This document shows positions 7,034 through 15,407 of a stretch of DNA of 21,620 nt, one piece after another. The notes beneath the pieces were generated by a model. The model made no database searches. It was not told the DNA's origin and was given only the letters and a program-made list of their open reading frames with translations. The position numbers and the translations under genes were made by a program. Every line of letters begins with the position of its first letter. Position 1 is the stretch's first letter. Origin of the DNA: Alphaproteobacteria bacterium (GTDB lineage: Bacteria; Pseudomonadota; Alphaproteobacteria; UBA9219); assembly GCA_028716765.1 (NCBI GenBank), contig JAQUPC010000025.1, positions 1 to 21,620 on the forward strand. The letters run 5' to 3'.

Positions 7034-8257
7034 CTATCCTCCACGCAATTCGTTCAAGCTGTTCAGGAAGCTCTGGTTTTGCAGCATAAGCAGATAAATG
7101 GTCGTCAGCACGGTAAAGCCCGCCAGCACCATCATCGAGAAAATTCCCGCCTTGACCAGTTTGCGCTGATCGGCCTTGGCCATCAAGGCTCTTTCGGCCG
7201 CAATGGATTCGTAGACTTCCGTCAACTGATCGACCGACTGAACGGTCATGATCTGGTCGCGCTCGGGTTTATTGAGAGGCCATCTTGCCAGCGCCCGCGC
7301 AGGCTCGATACCGGCCATAATGCGGTCTTCGCACTGTTTCCAATAAGACCGGGCCGCCGGCTCGACCGTTGTCATAATAATGATTTTCACGGCTTCCGTT
7401 AAAGGCACCTTGCCGCGCAGCAGCCGCGCTATCAATTTGCTGGTGTCTTGCAAGCTGATGTTTCTGAGATAGGTGGAAAACAAGGGCATCTTCATCATGA
7501 GCCGGGCCGTAAAGTGTTCCGGCTTATGCCGGTTGAGCCAATAGGAAACGCCAAGAAAGGTTGCGCCGATAATGACGGCCGAAGAAACGACGAGCAAGAT
7601 ACCGTTCGCCCAGGAAACAAGCGCGATGCCGTGATTGAATTTCTCGACGGCGCCGGCATCGGTGCTTTTCGTACCCTGATTTTTCAAATACGGAATAAAG
7701 CCGAACTGCGTTCCCCAAATGGAGCCGATGATGCTGATGATGTCGAAAGAAAGCCAGCTGAGGGCGGCCATTATGGCCTTATACTGGGTTCCTTTTTGTT
7801 CACAATGCTCAATCGCGTGTTGAATAACGCCTTTCAGGTCCCCTGCGCGCTCGCCCGCGGTGATAATAGCCATCGTTGCGGCGTCCAACAGCTTAAGTTC
7901 ACGCAACGCTTCAGCAAACGATCCTCCTCCTTTCAGAACCGTTCGCGTCGGCAAAAACGCAAGGCGGCGGCGCGGATCCTGTTCGGCTTCAATAATATTC
8001 AGCAGCGCCGTACCGGCGGAGGTCGTCGCCGTTTGAAAGCGCAGGGCGCGCAGCAGCTGAATCTGCCAATCGCGCGAACGGACGTCCAGCCATTCGAACA
8101 TCGGCGGCTTCAGTTCGCGTATAGCAACGGGCCAAAAGCCCTTGTTGCGCAACAGCCGCCGCACCGCCGAGACGTCGGGAAGGTAAAAATCGTCTTCCTG
8201 TATAATCCGCGCGCCGCCGATCAGAGGCTGAATGAAACGGGCATGAAAAAGTTTCAT
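7034..8257 (-). CDS. pilR: Type IV pilus platform protein, GspF/PilR family
   Basis: A 407-aa member of the GspF/PilC/PilR family, the polytopic inner-membrane core on which the assembly ATPase acts. The first cytoplasmic domain carries the family motif ITAGERAGDL near residue 130-138. Membrane segments are predicted at about 162-180, 207-237 and 367-389, with the second cytoplasmic domain between the last two, including the repeat-equivalent MTVQSVDQLTEVYESI. Length is typical. ATG is supported by AGGGAGG 5-6 nt upstream. It starts 10 nt after the ATPase gene stop. The symbol follows R64 nomenclature and should not be confused with the two-component regulator PilR. Confidence 0.85.
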   Translation of the reverse strand: MKLFHARFIQPLIGGARIIQEDDFYLPDVSAVRRLLRNKGFWPVAIRELKPPMFEWLDVRSRDWQIQLLRALRFQTATTSAGTALLNIIEAEQDPRRRLAFLPTRTVLKGGGSFAEALRELKLLDAATMAIITAGERAGDLKGVIQHAIEHCEQKGTQYKAIMAALSWLSFDIISIIGSIWGTQFGFIPYLKNQGTKSTDAGAVEKFNHGIALVSWANGILLVVSSAVIIGATFLGVSYWLNRHKPEHFTARLMMKMPLFSTYLRNISLQDTSKLIARLLRGKVPLTEAVKIIIMTTVEPAARSYWKQCEDRIMAGIEPARALARWPLNKPERDQIMTVQSVDQLTEVYESIAAERALMAKADQRKLVKAGIFSMMVLAGFTVLTTIYLLMLQNQSFLNSLNELRGG

Positions 8258-8267
8258 ATGGCCCTCC

Positions 8268-10016
8268 CTACTGCCCGCGGCCTTGCCGCGCGGCGGCTTC
8301 TTCGATCATAAGCGCCGCGCCCATATTGGCGTCGATAGCGTTGCGGCGAATAAGGTCGTGAATGGATTCCCGGCGCGAGATATAGATCGTGCCGGGTACT
8401 TCCGCTACAGACGACGTCACGTTGGATACCATCATTTCCGTAATGGCGCGGCGGCTGGCCTGGTCCTCGGGAGGAAACATAGCTTCAAGAACGAGCGTTC
8501 GTCCCAAAAACCCCGTATGACTGCATAAGTCGCACCCCTCCCTGTTCGCCAGCGCCAGCATGTCTTCGGGCGCGAACCCGATATCGCCGCACCGGGATTC
8601 GTCGTTGTAAATAGTGATTGCTTTTTCCGTCTTGTGGCAAGCGGGGCAAATCGTTTTGACGATCCGTTGCGAGAGGCTGGCGATCAGCGCATGCCCCAGA
8701 ATGTAAAGACCGCTGGTGCGGTAGGCCGAACTGAGAAAGCCGTCGATACGGTCCAGCGTATGCAACGCGTCCACGGCGTGAACGGTGGTAATGACCAAAT
8801 GGCCGGATTCGGTCGCGCGCAGGGCCGCTTCGACCGTATCGCCATCGCGCATTTCGCCGACGATGATCACGTCCGGATCGTGCCGCATCAGCGCCCGGAT
8901 AATGTCCGCGATCGAGTTGGCGGAATTGTCGGTCACGGAGGTCTGATCGACGAGCGGCATGTCGTATTCGACCGGGGCTTCCACCGAATACACGGCGCGG
9001 GAAGAACGATCTATTTCCTGAATGACGCCGTAAAGCGTCGTCGATTTACCGGATCCCGTCGGGCCGCTAACGATAATAAGGCCGCCGTCCTTGGTGTAGC
9101 CATGCACCGACTTGCGCAATCGCCCGGCGACAATGGGCGCGTGCATAAACAGCTCGTCGAAGCTGCGCAAATTTTCCCGGTCCAACAGACGCATCGTCAG
9201 TTTTTCCCCCGAAGGCGCAACGGGCAGCGCCGCAACACGAACGTCGATCACGCGGCCCTGCCATTCGTAACCGAGGCGTCCGTCCTGCGGGTGTTGACGA
9301 TCGGCCGCGTCCATTTTCGAGTCGGTCTTGATGCGCGTGACGATGGGCGCCATGACGCGATGCGGCACAAGATGCTTATAGACAAGATCGCCGTCGACAC
9401 GGTACCTGATCCAGCATCGCGCATCGTCTTCCTGCAACGTGAGATGAATATCCGAAGTGCGGCTTTGAAGCGCTTCGGCGAGAATGTCGTTCACGGCTTG
9501 TTCGACGAGCGTCGCGTCGTCGGGATCCTTGGACAAAGTCGCAAAAATACGCAGAAGCCTTTCGCCGGCGACCTCGCTTTGCTCGCGCATAAGCCGCGCG
9601 AGTTCGGCACGGTCCCATGGCTCAACCTCGATTTTCTGGACTTCATGATTGGCGCGCTGCAACGCGTTGGTGATGCGAAGCAAATCGGCGTCGTCCACAC
9701 GGTCGCCGACGGCAATACGCAATATGCCGTCGCGCATCTCAAGCAGGCAAAGCCCCATGGCCGTTTGATTGGCCACCGACACGTAAAGACGCAACGCCTG
9801 CATAGTCAGGTCTTCGCGGGACGTGCCGCGCATTTTTATTTGCGATGCGCTGTCGGTTACGAACCCGTTTCGCCTGAGAATTTCATCGATGGTGAGATAA
9901 CGGCCAGTCGCCCGGCGCATGGTTTGTTCGGCAAGCGCCAGTTCGTAGTGCCGCGGGTTGATCCGCTTGGCTTCGCTCGTCGCAGCTATTTCGTCAGGTC
10001 GAAGAAGCTCATTCAT
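8268..10016 (-). CDS. pilQ: Type IVb pilus assembly ATPase, GspE/PilB family
   Basis: A 582-aa hexameric secretion ATPase that powers pilin extraction and pilus extension at the cytoplasmic face. Visible motifs are Walker A GPTGSGKST at 318-326, an Asp-box region upstream with SDIHL, Walker B DVIIVGEMRD around 382-390, a His-box segment ESGHLVITTVHA, and the GspE-type zinc tetracysteine (CPAC and CDLC separated by about 40 residues). The N-terminal region of about 130 residues is an adaptor-like domain. Start ATG overlaps the stop of the upstream gene by one nt (TAATG). The symbol follows R64 nomenclature, in which PilQ is the ATPase rather than the secretin. No separate retraction ATPase (PilT) is present, as is usual for thin-pilus systems. 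Confidence 0.9.
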   Translation of the reverse strand: MNELLRPDEIAATSEAKRINPRHYELALAEQTMRRATGRYLTIDEILRRNGFVTDSASQIKMRGTSREDLTMQALRLYVSVANQTAMGLCLLEMRDGILRIAVGDRVDDADLLRITNALQRANHEVQKIEVEPWDRAELARLMREQSEVAGERLLRIFATLSKDPDDATLVEQAVNDILAEALQSRTSDIHLTLQEDDARCWIRYRVDGDLVYKHLVPHRVMAPIVTRIKTDSKMDAADRQHPQDGRLGYEWQGRVIDVRVAALPVAPSGEKLTMRLLDRENLRSFDELFMHAPIVAGRLRKSVHGYTKDGGLIIVSGPTGSGKSTTLYGVIQEIDRSSRAVYSVEAPVEYDMPLVDQTSVTDNSANSIADIIRALMRHDPDVIIVGEMRDGDTVEAALRATESGHLVITTVHAVDALHTLDRIDGFLSSAYRTSGLYILGHALIASLSQRIVKTICPACHKTEKAITIYNDESRCGDIGFAPEDMLALANREGCDLCSHTGFLGRTLVLEAMFPPEDQASRRAITEMMVSNVTSSVAEVPGTIYISRRESIHDLIRRNAIDANMGAALMIEEAAARQGRGQ

Positions 10017-11395
10017 TATTTTTCCATAACGCCCGAGGACGACGATCCCGACGTTTTCGGCTTTGCCTGTTTATCCTTCTCACCCTGTGCCGAGGCCGCG
10101 GCGGCCGCGGCCTTGCTGGTCAACGCCGCGGCGGCTTCAAGAACGAGCTTTTTCTTTTTTCCCTCATAAAAGATCTCGGCCTCTTTAGGCATCACGCTCG
10201 TCAGCTTCGCCTTCATGCTTTCGCCGAAAGAAACCTCATCGCCAACGGACACGACAGACGTCATGCCGTCCGGCAAAAGCAATACGGCGCGATTGCCGAC
10301 CGTGCCGATGAGATGGAATTCTCCGCTGGGGGCAGCAGCCTTTGCCGCCGTAGCCGTCGATGTGCCTAGATCCGAATGCGAACTCATCCCCGCACCCTTC
10401 ATCGGCAAAAACGAGGAAGTCAGGGGGGGTATTTTGTCGGCAGCCGCTTTTTCCAGAACTTCGGCGGTTGTTGGCTGTCTTCCGTTGGACTTAACGGCGG
10501 ATCTTCCGTTGTCCTCCTTTCGTGACGCGGCCTCCGTTGTTTCTGCCGCGGCCTCCCCGTTATCGTCTCCTTTAGCAGCGCCACGGATGGGAATGACGGC
10601 AAAGCCAAGGCGCCCGCTGTGGCGGATAATCAAGTCCGTTGAAATCACGCCTTTGGATTCAGGTTGCCAGACAAGCGTGACGGGACAGGATTCGCCCGGT
10701 TTGAGTTCCATATCGACAACGCAACCCTGGTCCAGCCTTTCCAGTCCGTTCTCCGCGGCAATAACGTCGATGGAAAGCAACGTAATGTTCTCCGGGCTAT
10801 CGTTGACCATGAGAGCGGTGCGAACGATCTTGGTTGTCTTCGCCTCCACATCGCCGAAATCAATGGGTTTGACTTCTTTTGTGCTGAGTGCAAACCCTGA
10901 GTCCTTTTTTTCATCCGTTGCCTGCCCCGCAGCTTTTCCGATCAGCTTTGCCCTTGCGATACGGCCTATACCGTTATGGGTAAGCAAAACTTCCGCGGTC
11001 CACCCTCCTATGTTGGAGGGCGTCGTTTCAACGATGACGGAACAACGGCTTCCGGGGGCGATGTTGTGCTCGCGCGAGCAATCATCGCTCACAATGCTGC
11101 TTTTCACGTTGCCGTCGTCGTTGGTATTGATGCTCACGACTTCAACGGGAGAATTCGTTTTGTTAGCGAAAAACAGGGTTGTTCGCCGCGCCACGTTAAC
11201 AATGGAATCCCCGGTATTGATTTCTCCCTTGGGCTCGACGGCAACAGCGTCGCTGACGGCCGCAGAACCTTTCGCCATCGTGCCGGGAGTCGCAAAAGCG
11301 GCGTCGCGCGCCAGGGACGCCCTATAGGCCCCGGCCGTTCCCAGAAGCATGAACACCAACAACCAGACAAGCGAACGGTGCATGCGCAACATCAC
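10016..11395 (-). CDS. PilP-like periplasmic protein with two Ig/ASH-like domains
   Basis: A 459-aa exported protein with a signal peptide (about 1-29). It has two similar beta-sandwich repeats. The first (about 65-155) contains C106 and C118 in a C-x-L/I-x-PG-x-x-C pattern. The second (about 175-275) contains C225 and C237 in LKPGESCPVTL, followed by WQP. This pattern is typical of ASH/choice-of-anchor-D type Ig-like domains. A Thr/Ala/Glu-rich linker follows. The C-terminal domain at about 355-420 (LIGTVGNRAVLLLPDG...VSVGDEV) resembles the PilP/GspC homology region that links the inner-membrane platform to the secretin. It sits between secretin and ATPase, the PilP neighbourhood. Start is GTG at 11395 (overlap GTGA) or ATG at 11392 (overlap TGATG). 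AAAGG upstream fits the GTG slightly better. R64 PilP is much shorter, so the Ig-like part is unusual. Confidence 0.65.
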   Translation of the reverse strand: MMLRMHRSLVWLLVFMLLGTAGAYRASLARDAAFATPGTMAKGSAAVSDAVAVEPKGEINTGDSIVNVARRTTLFFANKTNSPVEVVSINTNDDGNVKSSIVSDDCSREHNIAPGSRCSVIVETTPSNIGGWTAEVLLTHNGIGRIARAKLIGKAAGQATDEKKDSGFALSTKEVKPIDFGDVEAKTTKIVRTALMVNDSPENITLLSIDVIAAENGLERLDQGCVVDMELKPGESCPVTLVWQPESKGVISTDLIIRHSGRLGFAVIPIRGAAKGDDNGEAAAETTEAASRKEDNGRSAVKSNGRQPTTAEVLEKAAADKIPPLTSSFLPMKGAGMSSHSDLGTSTATAAKAAAPSGEFHLIGTVGNRAVLLLPDGMTSVVSVGDEVSFGESMKAKLTSVMPKEAEIFYEGKKKKLVLEAAAALTSKAAAAAASAQGEKDKQAKPKTSGSSSSGVMEK

Positions 11396-13179
11396 GGGCC
11401 GGCCTTTCTGGAATATGACGTTGTATCGCCCGTCTCGGCCGGAGCGAGCAACTCATCAAACGCGTGGCTAAACCCGCGCTGCATCAGCCGGCGATCGACG
11501 GGAGCATCGTCGTTGCTGGAAGCAATAGGCACGTTTCCGATAGGCGCGTTGTAAGACTCGGCGGTCATAAGTTCCGGCCTGGACGGGTCCGTGGACGGTT
11601 GCAGGCTGACGGGTTGGGCAACCTTCTCCGGAAGCTTCAGGTTTTTTGCGCCGTCCTTATCGATCACGACCGCGTCAGGAAGCGCTTTGCCGGGCTCGAT
11701 GGACTTGTCCCTCGCCCGTTCCTGCGCGACGGCGACCGAGTCCGAGAACAACACGACCGACGGCTTCACCAAAATGACGAGTTCGGTGTTTTTCAGCTGA
11801 TCGCGCGCGAACGTCGGCAAGCGGCCCCCGAACGGCAACGGAATGCCCTCGCGGTCATTGGTGTCGCGCGCCGATACAAGCCCGGCAAGGACAAGGTTGT
11901 CGCCGGGACGCACGCGCAGCGTCGTGGACACTTTCCGCTCCGATGTTTCGGGAAGGTCGATCGTCACGCCTTGCGACGTTGTCGGATTCAGGCTCACCAC
12001 GTCCTGCAGGGCCAGATCCAGCGCGGCGAAGATCACGCCGTTTTCATAGGACCCGCTCATGTTGACGGTCAAACCCGTTTCAAGGCTGTCGGTTGAAACC
12101 GTATTGGTCCCTATGCCTGTGTTGGTGGTGTTGGATCCGGAAACGTTGGACGTCGTCAATTGGCCGACCTGGGCAATGTAGCGCTGTTTGCCGCCGACGC
12201 GGAATTCGGCGCTCGAGCCGGAAATAAACGTTAGCTGCGGATTGCTGACGGTCTGGACCTGTCCTTGCGTCGAAAGAAACTGGGAGACCGACTGTGCATC
12301 CAGATGCCCGTGCATCGTAGCCCCAAGGCTAACGCCCGGCGATGCCATGCTCGTAAAGCCGGTCGAGCCGGCTAAAAGGATATTTTGCAGCTTGCCCCCG
12401 AACTTGTCGAACTTGAAGGCGGACCAGTTGATGCCAAGGCCGTTATCCTTGCTCAGTTGCACTTCCCAGATATAGAGTTGCATGACGACGAGCGGGCGGC
12501 CGTTGCGCAGCTGTTCGAGATAGGTTCTTACCCGGTCCTGCCCCTCGACATCCGCCGTATAGATCAGATTGCCGCCTTGCTGGTCGACGCGCGCTTTTTC
12601 TCCGGACAACTCGCCGATGGCGTCCGCCATCGTGTTCGCCGCGGCTGAAGAAGTGCTGCCGGTACTGCCTTTCACCGGCATCGCCGGCAGTTCGATAATG
12701 AAGGTTTCCTTTTCCCTCAGTTCCAGCATTCCATGACGGTAGTCGCAGAAAACTTTGGCCGAGGTGCAGATTTTGTGCACAACGCTGGGCAGCGATCCGC
12801 TTAAATTCGCGACCGTGACAAGCCGATCATCGAATGTTCCGGCCTCCCACGAAAGCGACACATCCGTTCCGGCCAAAACGGCCTGCAAGGCCGTCGTAAC
12901 GGGCACCGCGTTCAAATTCGTTGTGGGAACGATAATCGCGCCGGGAAGATCCTCTGTGCTGAGGAGACGGCGTTCACGCAAGCGCGAGCCCAGTTCAAGC
13001 GTCACTATAGGAGGATCCTGATCGCCACGAACGGTTTCATCGGCTTCCGGCACTTCGGCCACTTCAGGCGCCCGGCCCGTCGTCTGCTTGGCAGGCGGCA
13101 CCGTTGACCACGAGCATCCAGCCAGCAACGAAGCCAAAATGACCACACTCCATTTGTAGACAGCCCGTTGACCCCGCAC
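11392..13179 (-). CDS. pilN: Type IVb pilus lipoprotein secretin, R64 PilN family
   Basis: A 595-aa outer-membrane secretin through which the pilus exits. A lipoprotein signal ends in LLAGC with the lipidated cysteine at 22. Domains follow in the usual order: an STN/N0-like domain (about 75-160), an N1-type domain (about 190-235, RVRTYLEQLRNGRPLVVMQLYIWEV), and the secretin beta-domain (about 290-510) ending with LRVRPGDNLVLAGL and ELVILVKPSVV. After this is a Pro/Asp-rich tail of about 85 residues, possibly a pilotin-type or periplasmic extension. A Ser/Thr/Asn-rich stretch at about 341-362 interrupts the beta-domain. Start is GTG with only a weak upstream purine-rich sequence; no in-frame ATG would preserve the signal peptide. 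First gene of the tightly packed pilus operon. Confidence 0.88.
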   Translation of the reverse strand: MRGQRAVYKWSVVILASLLAGCSWSTVPPAKQTTGRAPEVAEVPEADETVRGDQDPPIVTLELGSRLRERRLLSTEDLPGAIIVPTTNLNAVPVTTALQAVLAGTDVSLSWEAGTFDDRLVTVANLSGSLPSVVHKICTSAKVFCDYRHGMLELREKETFIIELPAMPVKGSTGSTSSAAANTMADAIGELSGEKARVDQQGGNLIYTADVEGQDRVRTYLEQLRNGRPLVVMQLYIWEVQLSKDNGLGINWSAFKFDKFGGKLQNILLAGSTGFTSMASPGVSLGATMHGHLDAQSVSQFLSTQGQVQTVSNPQLTFISGSSAEFRVGGKQRYIAQVGQLTTSNVSGSNTTNTGIGTNTVSTDSLETGLTVNMSGSYENGVIFAALDLALQDVVSLNPTTSQGVTIDLPETSERKVSTTLRVRPGDNLVLAGLVSARDTNDREGIPLPFGGRLPTFARDQLKNTELVILVKPSVVLFSDSVAVAQERARDKSIEPGKALPDAVVIDKDGAKNLKLPEKVAQPVSLQPSTDPSRPELMTAESYNAPIGNVPIASSNDDAPVDRRLMQRGFSHAFDELLAPAETGDTTSYSRKAGP

Positions 13180-13520
13180 TTGCGCCCCGCTTCAAGTTCA
13201 AGAAAACTAACGGCAGAAACCAGAAATCATTAGAACGGCTTAAACAGCCAATACACTCAGGCGGCCGCCCATCGACCCCTGATCCCTGCTCTATCGAGTT
13301 AAGGGCTAGTCGGGTTGATATTTCGTTAACTGGTGTTAAGGGGTGTTTTTGGCCGTAAACCGGGATCAGCGGCGCGAACAGACGCACTAGGCGGCGTTGA
13401 GAAAAACGACCAAAACTACAGGGAAAGCAACGTTCTTTTCGCATCCGAACTGATATGCGGCGTGATGATGCGAAAGCGCCCGGGTTTATAGGCCCTTATC
13501 CACACGGCGTGGGCTATGCG
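13180..13520. other. 341-bp leader region of the pilus operon
   Basis: No credible gene. It contains a 9-bp perfect inverted repeat (13437-13445 with 13467-13475, 21-nt loop) that could end the beta-propeller transcript or bind a regulator; there is no T-tract. It also contains TTAAC-N4-GTTAA (13326-13339), a palindrome that reads as TTAA-N6-TTAA, one nt short of the CtrA spacing. I found no convincing -35/-10 pair on the minus strand, although a promoter for the secretin-led operon is expected here. Confidence 0.5.
13437..13475. repeat. Inverted repeat downstream of the beta-propeller gene
   Basis: TTTCGCATC at 13437-13445 is the exact reverse complement of GATGCGAAA at 13467-13475. It begins about 45 nt after the stop codon of the secreted beta-propeller gene. 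Possible rho-independent-like hairpin without T-tract, or an operator. Confidence 0.45.
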
Positions 13521-15311
13521 TCACTGCATCTTCCCAAGATCGAACTTCCTGATTTTCGCCTCGGCCATAAAGTAGGCATAAAGGATGTTCCCCGGGAAAT
13601 CGAAAAGGTATTTTGCCGGAATGACTGATCCCGAACCTATGGCAAGTTGTTGCGGGGGCTTCCCCGGAATAAATTTGAGCAGCATGTTTTCATACCGCTC
13701 AAACGGCTGACTGGGCCGGATAAGATCGGCATATACGGAATGATCCGTATTGTTAAATCCCACGATGTTCAAAGACGGCGGCATGAGGTGATCGATCTCC
13801 GCAATGCTTTGGGCATCGAAGACGTGATTGCCGAGATAAATCTCGTTTTTCTCATCGTTGCTTAAAAGGGGACTATTGAACTGATCCAGTCCTCCTTGCA
13901 CAGCCGTTTCTCTCTCCCCTCTATAGCTCGTGCCATCAAGCATAATGAGCTTTTTGCTGTCGGTAAGATAAATATAAAGTTTGTTGAGTTTTTCGTTGTA
14001 GGCAAGCTTGACGAGCCGGAGCCCCCTGTTAAACGACCTGTTCCTGTCAAAACCGAACGAAGAGAGATCGATCATCGCCAACGCGCGCCTGTTTGTGAGA
14101 TCGGCCACGCCCACCAAACCAAGTTCCGGCCAAACGGCGAACATCCTGTTGTTCGCATAATCCATCGTTATCTCGGGCAAAGAGTCGGTGCGCGGCTTCC
14201 AGGGAACCTGAAACTCCATTTTGCCTAAAAAGGCGCCGCTCAATGCGTCCAAAATATCTATGGCGGCGTCATAGTGGCTCAAAACGTACATTTCCCTTCC
14301 GTTCCGGCTTAGCGCGAACCCGCCGGGCCACATGCTTATTCCGCCGCCCCTCCAGTTGCCCGCCTTCCAGACGGCCTGTTTCGCGGAAAGGTTGTTTTCG
14401 TTGTCCGCAAAAAGCGCGACGCGTCTTGCCGCCGGATCGTATTTGTAGATGGCGCTGCCGCCGAGCCTGTTCCGGATAAAAAGACTCCCGGACGGTCCGG
14501 GAAGAATTTCGTCGAGCGTCGTTCCCAGATCGATGTCCTTTACCCAGCAGGAATTTCTTGCGCAGCCGTTTGTGGCGGCGAGCTTTTTCAAATCAAAAAC
14601 CGAAACCGAACTATCGCCGGTATTTGAAGCGTACACCTTTCCTGTTCGCGTATTGACGTCGAAGAACATCGTGTCCGGGCCGTGAACGATCGCGCCCGCT
14701 TCCGACTGGCCCCGCATCACTTTAATTTTGTTATAAACGCCGTTGAGGTCTTGCGTCGACGTTGGCGCATAGCCTTGATACCTTTGCGGATCCCATGCGC
14801 TTTCGACATGCATCGTGTATCCGTTCCAGACGCGCAACCGTCCGATGCCGTATTCCTTGCTGTCCATCGCTTGCTGGCATTCGGACGTATCCTGAACCAT
14901 CGCGATGCTTTTTGTTTCCGGATTCAGCTTGGCGCACGTCCGAAGATGAACGTTGAAAACATAAAGCGACCCTGAAACGTCAAGGGCCAACGTTCCTCCC
15001 GGAACGCCCATATCGAACATGTCTTCTACGGCATCCGTCGCCGTGTTAATGACCGCGATGGTCGACTGGGTTAAACCGCTGGAGACGTAAACCTTGTCTC
15101 TCCTGCCGTCGTAAACGATGTTGCCCTGTTTTATGAGGTTGACGTCAAACCCGTTGACAAGCTTCTGAACATTGATTTCATCGATCAAGGCGATTTCCGA
15201 GCCCCGGGCGTCATTTGCGGCCACGAAAAGCGAAAGAAAAAGAATCGCCAGAATGGCTGTCACGGCAAAGCTTTTACAGGGTTTTCCGGCTACGGTTTGA
15301 TGTGCCTTCAT
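13521..15311 (-). CDS. Secreted beta-propeller (YVTN/NHL-like) protein of unknown function
   Basis: A 596-aa protein with a Sec signal peptide (basic n-region, hydrophobic core about 16-31, cleavage probably near residue 36-38). The mature part repeats a pattern of GKVYASNTGDSSVSVFDL-like four-strand units (also KVYVSSGLTQSTIAVINT, LYVFNVHLRT, MYVLSHYDAAIDILDA, MFAVWPELGLVGVADL, LYIYLTDSKKLIMLDG). This indicates a six- to seven-bladed YVTN-type beta-propeller. Two cysteine pairs (C in RTCAKL with TSECQQ; NGC and NSC) suggest disulfides and extracytoplasmic location. ATG has GAGGG 6-7 nt upstream. It precedes the pilus operon on the same strand, 341 bp away. No enzyme signature seen. A pilus-associated adhesin role, by analogy with the propeller of PilY1, is only a hypothesis. 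Confidence 0.7.
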   Translation of the reverse strand: MKAHQTVAGKPCKSFAVTAILAILFLSLFVAANDARGSEIALIDEINVQKLVNGFDVNLIKQGNIVYDGRRDKVYVSSGLTQSTIAVINTATDAVEDMFDMGVPGGTLALDVSGSLYVFNVHLRTCAKLNPETKSIAMVQDTSECQQAMDSKEYGIGRLRVWNGYTMHVESAWDPQRYQGYAPTSTQDLNGVYNKIKVMRGQSEAGAIVHGPDTMFFDVNTRTGKVYASNTGDSSVSVFDLKKLAATNGCARNSCWVKDIDLGTTLDEILPGPSGSLFIRNRLGGSAIYKYDPAARRVALFADNENNLSAKQAVWKAGNWRGGGISMWPGGFALSRNGREMYVLSHYDAAIDILDALSGAFLGKMEFQVPWKPRTDSLPEITMDYANNRMFAVWPELGLVGVADLTNRRALAMIDLSSFGFDRNRSFNRGLRLVKLAYNEKLNKLYIYLTDSKKLIMLDGTSYRGERETAVQGGLDQFNSPLLSNDEKNEIYLGNHVFDAQSIAEIDHLMPPSLNIVGFNNTDHSVYADLIRPSQPFERYENMLLKFIPGKPPQQLAIGSGSVIPAKYLFDFPGNILYAYFMAEAKIRKFDLGKMQ

Positions 15312-15407
15312 TTTGGTCCCTCGCCCCCATAGATTAGCCGGTACGTTATGGCTACATTACGTCATCGCAAACGTGAGGCCCGGAATACAAAGCGTCAAGA
15401 CATTATT
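15312..15407. other. Divergent promoter region
   Basis: The beta-propeller gene (minus) and the methyltransferase gene (plus) diverge here. Only 36 bp separate the two outermost ATGs, 96 bp if the methyltransferase starts at 15408. Both promoters must lie in or overlap this space. I see no strong hexamer pair on either strand; a weak minus-strand TTGCGA-N16-TAACGT is present. Confidence 0.4.

Noticed and set aside
8634..10169. 511-aa open frame antisense to the assembly ATPase gene
   Set aside because: Arg/His/Gln-rich composition without domains, lying exactly opposite a gene with clear Walker and zinc motifs; a codon-bias shadow.
10215..11327. 370-aa open frame antisense to the PilP-like gene
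   Set aside because: Ser/Pro/Leu-rich low-information protein opposite an operon gene with coupled start and stop; no ribosome-binding site noted.
13326..13339. TTAA-N6-TTAA palindrome upstream of the secretin gene as a CtrA box
   Set aside because: Spacing is six, not seven, and there is no accompanying promoter; kept only as a palindrome.
13064..13444. 126-aa minus-strand frame across the secretin start and its upstream gap
   Set aside because: Overlaps the secretin signal peptide in another frame, has no recognisable domain, and half of it covers the expected promoter region.
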